A stretch of DNA of 10,473 nt, from the NCBI GenBank assembly GCA_900553865.1, contig USFC01000057.1, positions 1 through 10,473 of the forward strand, read 5' to 3'. Source of the DNA: an uncultured Clostridium sp. (GTDB taxonomy: Bacteria; Bacillota; Clostridia; TANB77; CAG-508). Under the pieces are notes generated by a model that worked only from the letters and a program-made list of their open reading frames with translations, was not told the DNA's origin and ran no database searches. Below are positions 6,895 to 10,473 of this stretch, piece by piece. Each line of letters opens with the position of its first letter. Within the stretch, counting starts at the first letter, position 1. A program made the position numbers and the translations under genes.

Positions 6895-7001
6895 ATAAAA
6901 AAGTTATTAATTTTAAAAATATACAATTCGAAGAAAGAAATTAGAAAAGAGGAAAGAAAGACTTCTTGCTTCAATACTCTAACTTCCAACTTCTACTTAT
7001 C

Positions 7002-7007
7002 AGGAGG
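7002..7007 (+). promoter_or_regulatory. Ribosome binding site that sets the rpsP start
   Basis: AGGAGG at 7002-7007 lies 8 bases before ATG 7016. An in-frame GTG at 7007 overlaps the site and cannot use it. The S16 family also begins with MVKIRL, which fits 7016. Confidence 0.85.
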
Positions 7008-7015
7008 TGAATTTT

Positions 7016-7246
7016 ATGGTAAAAATAAGATTACAAAGAGCAGGTGCTAAAAAAGCTCCATTCTATCACATTGTAGTTGCTGATTCAAGAAGCCCAAGAG
7101 ATGGAAAAATTATTGAAAAAATAGGTTCATATGACCCAATGACAAATCCATCAACAATAGTTATAGACAAAGAAAAACTAGCTACATGGACAAAAAATGG
7201 TGCAAAACCAACAGAATCTGTAAAAGCATTAATAGAAAGAGCATAA
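7016..7246 (+). CDS. rpsP: Small ribosomal subunit protein bS16
   Basis: S16 is a small RNA-binding protein of the 30S 5' domain needed early in subunit assembly. The product is 76 residues, somewhat shorter than many homologues (about 80-90). It opens with the family signature M-V-K-I-R-L-Q-R-x-G and continues with PFYHIVVADSRSPRDGK and IGSYDP. The ribosome binding site fixes the start. It begins the rpsP-khpA-rimM-trmD group, with khpA 18 bases downstream. Confidence 0.97.
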   Translation: MVKIRLQRAGAKKAPFYHIVVADSRSPRDGKIIEKIGSYDPMTNPSTIVIDKEKLATWTKNGAKPTESVKALIERA

Positions 7247-7264
7247 GGCTAGGAGGAATTTTAA

Positions 7265-7495
7265 ATGAAAGAAATTCTAGAAACATTAATTAAAAGCCTT
7301 GTAGAAAAACAAAATGACGTTACAATTACTGAAAAACCAGAAGAAAAACAAACTGTGTACGAAGTAAAGGTTGCAGAAAGTGATATGGGAAAAGTAATTG
7401 GAAAACAAGGTAGAGTTGCTAAATCAATTAGAACTGTAATGAAATCTATTGCAGGAAAAGAACACAAAAAAATAGTAATTGAATTTTTAGGTTAA
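7265..7495 (+). CDS. khpA: KhpA, KH-domain RNA-binding protein (YlqC)
   Basis: This 76-residue protein consists almost entirely of a single KH domain. The RNA-contacting GxxG loop is G46-K-Q-G49 within MGKVIGKQGRVAKSIR. KhpA pairs with KhpB (Jag) in several Firmicutes, where the complex binds many transcripts and affects cell elongation and division. Its place between rpsP and rimM is the conserved location. The ribosome binding site AGGAGG and the short gaps on both sides indicate co-translation with its neighbours. Confidence 0.95.
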   Translation: MKEILETLIKSLVEKQNDVTITEKPEEKQTVYEVKVAESDMGKVIGKQGRVAKSIRTVMKSIAGKEHKKIVIEFLG

Positions 7496-7504
7496 GAGGA
7501 AAAA

Positions 7505-8011
7505 ATGCAAGAATATTTTGAAGTAGGACAAATTGTTAATACATTTGGAATAAAAGGCCAACTTAAAGTAAAACCTTTTACAGATGATATGGAACGATTT
7601 GAAGAATTAAAAACTGTATATATATGCAAAAAAAATGAAATGAAAAAAGTTGAAATAGAAGATGTTAAATATAATAAACAATGTGTTTTACTTAAAGTAA
7701 AAGGAATTGAAGATTTAACTGAGGCAGAAAAATATAAAGGTCTATTTTTAAAAATAGATAGAAAAGATGCTAAAAAACTTCCTAAAGATACTTATTTTAT
7801 TGCAGATATATTAGGCTTAGAAGTATATACAGATGAAGGCGAACTTTTAGGAAAAGTCGATGATATATTTCCTACAGGAGCTAACGATGTATATGTTGTA
7901 AAAAATGAACTTGGAAAACAAATATTGTTACCAAGTATTCCAGAAGTTATAAAAGAAATTGATTTAGAAAAAGGAAAGGTAATAGTTCACTTAATTGAAG
8001 GTTTAAGATAA
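7505..8011 (+). CDS. rimM: Ribosome maturation factor RimM
   Basis: RimM helps mature the 30S head by binding S19 and 16S rRNA. The 168-residue length is typical. The N-terminal RimM barrel covers about 4-85, with VGQIVNTFGIKGQLKVKPFTDD as its signature. The C-terminal PRC barrel covers about 95-165 and contains GLEVYTDEGELLGKV and the conserved GANDVYVV (125-132). It starts 9 bases after khpA with a modest AAGAGG ribosome binding site and is 15 bases before trmD. Confidence 0.97.
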   Translation: MQEYFEVGQIVNTFGIKGQLKVKPFTDDMERFEELKTVYICKKNEMKKVEIEDVKYNKQCVLLKVKGIEDLTEAEKYKGLFLKIDRKDAKKLPKDTYFIADILGLEVYTDEGELLGKVDDIFPTGANDVYVVKNELGKQILLPSIPEVIKEIDLEKGKVIVHLIEGLR

Positions 8012-8026
8012 GAAAGGAAAAATAAA

Positions 8027-8704
8027 ATGCGATTTGATGTGTTAACACTTTTCCCAGAAATGTTTGTACCATTACAACAAAGTATTTTGGAAAGAGCACA
8101 AAAAAATGGAAATATCGATATTAATTTAATTAATATTAGAGATTTCTCAAAAGATAAACACAAAAAAGTAGATGATACTCCATATGGTGGAGGAGCCGGA
8201 ATGGTTATAAGACCAGATGTAGTATATGATGCTTACAATTCTATTGAAAATAGAGAAAATGCAAAAGTAATTTTTCTTTCACCACAAGGTAAAACCTTAA
8301 ACCAACAAAAAGTAGAAGAATTATCAAACCAAAAACATCTTATCTTACTATGTGGACATTATGAAGGAATAGACCAAAGAGTATTAGATAAAATTGTAGA
8401 TGAGGAAATATCTATTGGAGATTATGTTTTAACAGGAGGAGAACTTCCAAGTATGGTTCTTATAGACGCTGTTTCAAGATATGTAGATGGTGTACTAAAC
8501 AAAGAATCTATAAAAGAAGAATCTTTTTCAAATAATTTATTAGAATATCCTCAATACACAAGACCAGAAACTTTTTTAGATGAAAAAGTTCCAGAAGTTC
8601 TGATTTCAGGTCATCATGAAAATATTCGCAAATGGAGAGAAGAACAATCAAGAATAATAACAAATAAAAAAAGACCAGATTTAATAATAAATTTGGAAAG
8701 ATAA
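8027..8704 (+). CDS. trmD: tRNA (guanine37-N1)-methyltransferase TrmD
   Basis: TrmD methylates N1 of G37 next to the anticodon of tRNAs reading CNN-type codons, using S-adenosylmethionine, and prevents +1 frameshifting. The 225-residue protein is slightly shorter than the family's usual 240-250. The SPOUT trefoil-knot SAM site is built from LSPQGKTL (84-91), LLCGHYEGID (107-116) and SIGDYVLTGGELP (129-141). PYGGGAGMV (52-60) is the substrate-side motif. R151 and E165, in EESF, occupy the positions of E. coli R154 and D169, and YPQYTRPE is conserved. The enzyme acts as a knotted dimer. The L19 leader begins directly at its stop codon. Confidence 0.97.
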   Translation: MRFDVLTLFPEMFVPLQQSILERAQKNGNIDINLINIRDFSKDKHKKVDDTPYGGGAGMVIRPDVVYDAYNSIENRENAKVIFLSPQGKTLNQQKVEELSNQKHLILLCGHYEGIDQRVLDKIVDEEISIGDYVLTGGELPSMVLIDAVSRYVDGVLNKESIKEESFSNNLLEYPQYTRPETFLDEKVPEVLISGHHENIRKWREEQSRIITNKKRPDLIINLER

Positions 8705-8765
8705 AAGTGTGATAAACACGAAATTAAAAAGCGCCATTCAATAAATTAGTAAGAATGCGACACTT
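8705..8765 (+). ncRNA. Probable ribosomal protein L19 leader
   Basis: An outer stem AAGTGT (8705-8710) with ACACTT (8760-8765) encloses a second hairpin. In that hairpin CATTC (8735-8739) pairs with GAATG (8753-8757), extended by CG/CG across a bulged C. GTGT (8707-8710) can instead pair with ACAC (8716-8719) over the loop GATAA, so the outer stem and this small hairpin are mutually exclusive. Firmicutes commonly carry an L19_leader (Rfam RF00556) directly upstream of rplS, thought to mediate autoregulation by L19. Position and size fit; I have not matched the covariance model. Confidence 0.55.
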
Positions 8766-8788
8766 AAATAAAGAAGGGAGATATCAAC

Positions 8789-9256
8789 ATGGATATTATA
8801 AAATCAATTGAACATGAACAATTAAAAAATAAGATTCCTGACCTTCATGTAGGTGATACAATTAGAGTACACCAAAGAATTAAAGAAGGAAACAGAGAAA
8901 GAATTCAAGTATTTGAAGGAATAGTAATTAAAAAACAAGGTGGAGGATTAAATGCAACATTTACTGTAAGAAGAGTAGCTTATGGTGTTGGTGTAGAAAA
9001 AACATTCTTAATTCATTCACCAATGGTAGAAAAAGTAGAAGTAGTAAGAGTTGGTAAAGCAAGAAGAGCTAAATTATACTATTTAAGAGATAGAGTTGGA
9101 AAATCTGCTAAAACTAAGGAAAACTTAAGAGCAAGAATTGAAAACAAAGAAATTATAGTTAAAGAAGAACTTGTAGAAGAACCAGTAGTAGAAGTTAACG
9201 AAACAGTTGTAGAAGAAGTTATTGATACTGCAGAAGCACCAAAAACTGAAGAATAA
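8789..9256 (+). CDS. rplS: Large ribosomal subunit protein bL19 with an acidic C-terminal extension
   Basis: L19 lies at the 30S-50S interface of the ribosome. Residues 1-116 cover the whole usual family length (about 115). They include LHVGDTIRVHQRIKEGNRERIQ (19-40), VFEGIVIKKQGGG (41-53), FTVRRVAYGVGVEKTF (58-73), PMVEKVEVVRVGKARRAKLYYLR (78-100) and the terminal RDRVGKSAK. Residues 118-155 are an extra tail rich in Glu and Val, with 14 acidic and 3 basic residues, unusual for a ribosomal protein. The ribosome binding site AAGGGAG precedes the ATG. It ends the ffh-to-rplS cluster; no intrinsic terminator is evident after it. Confidence 0.97.
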   Translation: MDIIKSIEHEQLKNKIPDLHVGDTIRVHQRIKEGNRERIQVFEGIVIKKQGGGLNATFTVRRVAYGVGVEKTFLIHSPMVEKVEVVRVGKARRAKLYYLRDRVGKSAKTKENLRARIENKEIIVKEELVEEPVVEVNETVVEEVIDTAEAPKTEE

Positions 9257-9325
9257 AAAGAATTCTAAACTCCGAGCTCTGACATTAATGTAATAAAATT
9301 GTAATAATTAAAAGCAAAAAAAATG

Positions 9326-9354
9326 TTGACGATTGTAAAAAAATGTTTTACAAT
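9326..9354 (+). promoter_or_regulatory. Strong promoter with operator-like palindrome upstream of the LPXTG gene
   Basis: TTGACG (9326-9331) and TACAAT (9349-9354) with a 17-bp spacer form a near-consensus sigma-A promoter. The inverted repeat ATTGTAAAA (9332-9340) / TTTTACAAT (9346-9354) is perfect over 9 bp with a 5-bp centre. It fills the spacer and covers the -10, the position expected of a repressor site. I cannot assign the regulator. Confidence 0.7.
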
Positions 9355-9374
9355 ATTAACAGAAAGTAAGGAGA

Positions 9375-9413
9375 ATTTATATTTTTTTGTATATTTTAAT
9401 GGAAAATATAAAT
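9375..9413 (+). other. Hairpin in the 5' leader of the LPXTG gene
   Basis: ATTTATATTTT (9375-9385) is complementary to AAAATATAAAT (9403-9413) around a 17-base loop, all A-T pairs. An AAGGAG (9368-9373) precedes it without a well-spaced start codon. The leader from the predicted transcription start to the coding start is about 90 bases, long enough for post-transcriptional control or message protection. Confidence 0.4.
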
Positions 9414-9451
9414 ACTAAATAATAATTCAGAAGAAAAAGGAGAAAAGAAAT

Positions 9452-9808
9452 ATGAAAAAAATGAGTATCAAAAAAGAAATTTTAATAATTGTAATGGTAG
9501 TGTTAATGCTAGCAGTCGTTTCAACAAAAGTATTAGCAACAGGTAATGGTGGACCAATTTCTATTAATATTATTGCTTCATCAACAGAAGCAAACACAAC
9601 TACTAATACAACTACAACAAATACAACTACAAATACAACTACAAATGTAGTTGCACCAGTTACAACAAATACTGTAAGCAATTATCAAAACACAACATTA
9701 CCACAAACAGGTGATGCAAGTGACTATGCAATATTTGCACTAATAGCAGTAGCTATAGGAGTAGCAGCATATGCATATAAAAAAGTTCAAGACTATAATA
9801 TAAAATAG
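9452..9808 (+). CDS. Small LPXTG-anchored surface protein with a Thr/Asn-repeat stalk
   Basis: The 118-residue precursor has a signal peptide: Lys at 2, 3, 7 and 8, a hydrophobic core at about 10-24, and probable cleavage after VLA (29). A low-complexity stalk of Asn-Thr repeats spans 48-65. The sorting signal LPQTG is at 83-87, followed by a membrane segment (about 91-109) and a short tail starting KK. Sortase would cut after Thr and link the protein to the cell wall, leaving a mature chain of about 57 residues. No folded domain is recognisable; it could be a spacer, a glycosylated stalk or an adhesin fragment. A ribosome binding site AAGGAG lies at 9437-9442. A convergent sortase gene is directly downstream. 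Confidence 0.85.
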   Translation: MKKMSIKKEILIIVMVVLMLAVVSTKVLATGNGGPISINIIASSTEANTTTNTTTTNTTTNTTTNVVAPVTTNTVSNYQNTTLPQTGDASDYAIFALIAVAIGVAAYAYKKVQDYNIK

Positions 9809-9812
9809 TATG

Positions 9813-9846
9813 AAAAGAAAATAGATAGTTTTATCTATTTTCTTTT
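9813..9846. terminator. Bidirectional terminator between the LPXTG gene and the sortase gene
   Basis: A perfect 15-bp stem (9813-9827 with 9832-9846) closes the loop GTTT. The right arm is T-rich and followed by GCTTTTATT; the complementary A-rich left arm serves minus-strand transcription. The sortase stop codon lies inside the hairpin. Confidence 0.8.
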
Positions 9847-10349
9847 GCTTTTATTACGATTCTTGTTCCTTTTATAGAGTTACAAGTAATTAGTGTAACT
9901 TCTCTTGCTCCGTTTGTATCTTGGCTCATACAGGAAACATCATCAGCATTTACCTCTAATTTTTTATAAATAACATACTCGATTTTATTTGAATTCAAAT
10001 CATATATTTCAATTGTGTCACCAGCATTTAAAGAAGAAAGCTTGCCAAAATGTTTTTGGTTTATATAATTATGCCCAGCTATACATAAATTGCCTATTTC
10101 ATTTGGCATAGGGCCATAAAAGCGACAAGGTGAAAGTTCTAAAAGTTCATTTGAAACAGTAGACAAAATAGGATACATTAAATCAATTTTACTAATCTTA
10201 AGTAGGCCAATAACAAAAGGTTCGGAAGTTTCAGCTTCAAGTGTAGAAGCAGAAGAAGTTTTTGTGGCTGAATAATTACTAGTATTATAATATAAATTTT
10301 GAATATTAAAATTACTTGCTAAATTTTTTGAAATTTTTTCTTCATAAAA
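9831..10349 (-). pseudogene. Sortase with intact catalytic triad but lost 5' end
   Basis: The frame encodes a sortase, the cysteine transpeptidase that anchors LPXTG proteins. Counting from the only ATG within the open segment (10178), the catalytic residues are H36 in CIAGHNY, C99 in TLITCN and R106 in GTRIVIKA. The order and spacing suit class D-like sortases. Homology clearly extends upstream of that ATG: VIGLLKISKIDL directly before it matches the usual first strand. The open frame reaches 10349 without any ATG, GTG or TTG. A TAG follows at 10350-10352, and an in-frame ATG at 10403 lies beyond it. The N-terminal membrane anchor expected of a sortase is absent. The sequence upstream holds the tRNA-Tyr promoter instead. 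A 115-residue product from 10178 would lack the first strand and has no ribosome binding site. Either the gene is decayed or the window end is misassembled. Confidence 0.75.
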
Positions 10350-10352
10350 CTA

Positions 10353-10381
10353 TTGATTTTTCCGTTTTCTTATGGTATCAT
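10353..10381 (+). promoter_or_regulatory. Putative promoter of the tRNA-Tyr gene
   Basis: TTGATT (10353-10358) and TATCAT (10376-10381) are 17 bp apart, and TGG before the -10 makes it extended. The tRNA begins 22 bases downstream. This region is where the sortase's missing 5' end would have to be. Confidence 0.5.
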
Positions 10382-10403
10382 CATTACTGCTTGAAAAAGC
10401 CAT

Positions 10404-10473
10404 GGGCGAATTCCCGAGTGGCCAAAGGGGACAGACTGTAAATCTGCTGGCACTGCCTTCGGTGGTTCGAATC
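10404..10473 (+). tRNA. tRNA-Tyr (anticodon GTA), 3' end cut by the window
   Basis: The gene starts with acceptor strand GGGCGAA (10404-10410). The D-arm TTCCCGAGTGGCCAAAGGGG follows, then the anticodon stem-loop CAGA-CTGTAAA-TCTG with anticodon GTA. The long variable arm expected of bacterial tRNA-Tyr comes next, then the T-arm GGTGGTTCGAATC. The window ends inside the T-arm, so the remaining T-stem and 3' acceptor strand are missing. The D- and anticodon-arm sequences closely resemble E. coli tRNA-Tyr. Confidence 0.93.

Noticed and set aside
8504..8560. TrmD has Glu (E165) where E. coli has the catalytic Asp169
   Set aside because: From memory, glutamate at this place (EESF or DESF) occurs in other clostridial TrmD proteins, and every other motif is intact, so I do not treat it as a defect.
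9282..9291. ACATTAATGT palindrome after rplS as a terminator or operator
   Set aside because: It is only ten bases, has no loop or T-run, and such palindromes are expected by chance in AT-rich DNA.
9323..9418. 31-codon open frame running through the promoter of the LPXTG gene
   Set aside because: It starts before the predicted transcription start, lacks a ribosome binding site, and overlaps the promoter palindrome.
9427..9681. Minus-strand Val/Thr-rich frame opposite the LPXTG gene
   Set aside because: Its composition is the antisense of the Asn-Thr repeat codons; there is no start signal.
10350..10352. In-frame TAG in the sortase read as a recoded (for example pyrrolysine) codon
   Set aside because: TAG serves as an ordinary stop for two genes in this window (PflX-type and LPXTG), and reading through it would still not supply the missing membrane segment.

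Overview
The window is very AT-rich DNA from a Gram-positive Firmicute. An uncultured, probably gut-associated clostridium fits best. The support is the low G+C, strong AGGAGG-type ribosome binding sites, a ylxM-ffh-rpsP-khpA-rimM-trmD-rplS block in the usual low-GC Gram-positive order, an LPXTG surface protein and a sortase. The species cannot be named from the sequence. No gene-free stretch exceeds about 300 bases.

Layout. (1) Positions 1-1500: a degenerate direct repeat at the extreme left edge, possibly the end of an insertion sequence, then a 433-residue protein carrying RelA/SpoT-type (p)ppGpp synthetase motifs, closed by a bidirectional terminator. (2) 1533-2261, minus strand: an acyl-ACP thioesterase with its own extended -10 promoter. 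(3) 2352-2400: a short palindromic intergenic element, then a PflX-type radical SAM protein (2437-3324). (4) 3448-4951: thyA and folA, which together make and recycle the folate used in dTMP synthesis. They are separated by a 127-bp inverted-repeat element and followed by a strong terminator. (5) 5066-9256: the signal-recognition/ribosome-maturation cluster. YlxM and Ffh serve co-translational protein targeting; S16, KhpA, RimM, TrmD and L19 serve ribosome assembly, RNA binding and tRNA modification. A probable L19 autoregulatory leader lies between trmD and rplS. (6) 9326-10473: a small LPXTG-anchored surface protein behind a strong promoter with an operator-like palindrome, a convergent sortase gene that has lost its 5' end, and a tRNA-Tyr(GTA) gene with its promoter, cut by the window end.

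Most of the window is housekeeping. The parts worth a second look are the RelA/SpoT-like enzyme, whose conserved synthetase motifs are separated by a roughly 135-residue insertion; the nested inverted-repeat elements; the L19 leader with mutually exclusive pairings; the acidic tail on L19; and the LPXTG protein beside a sortase without a membrane anchor.
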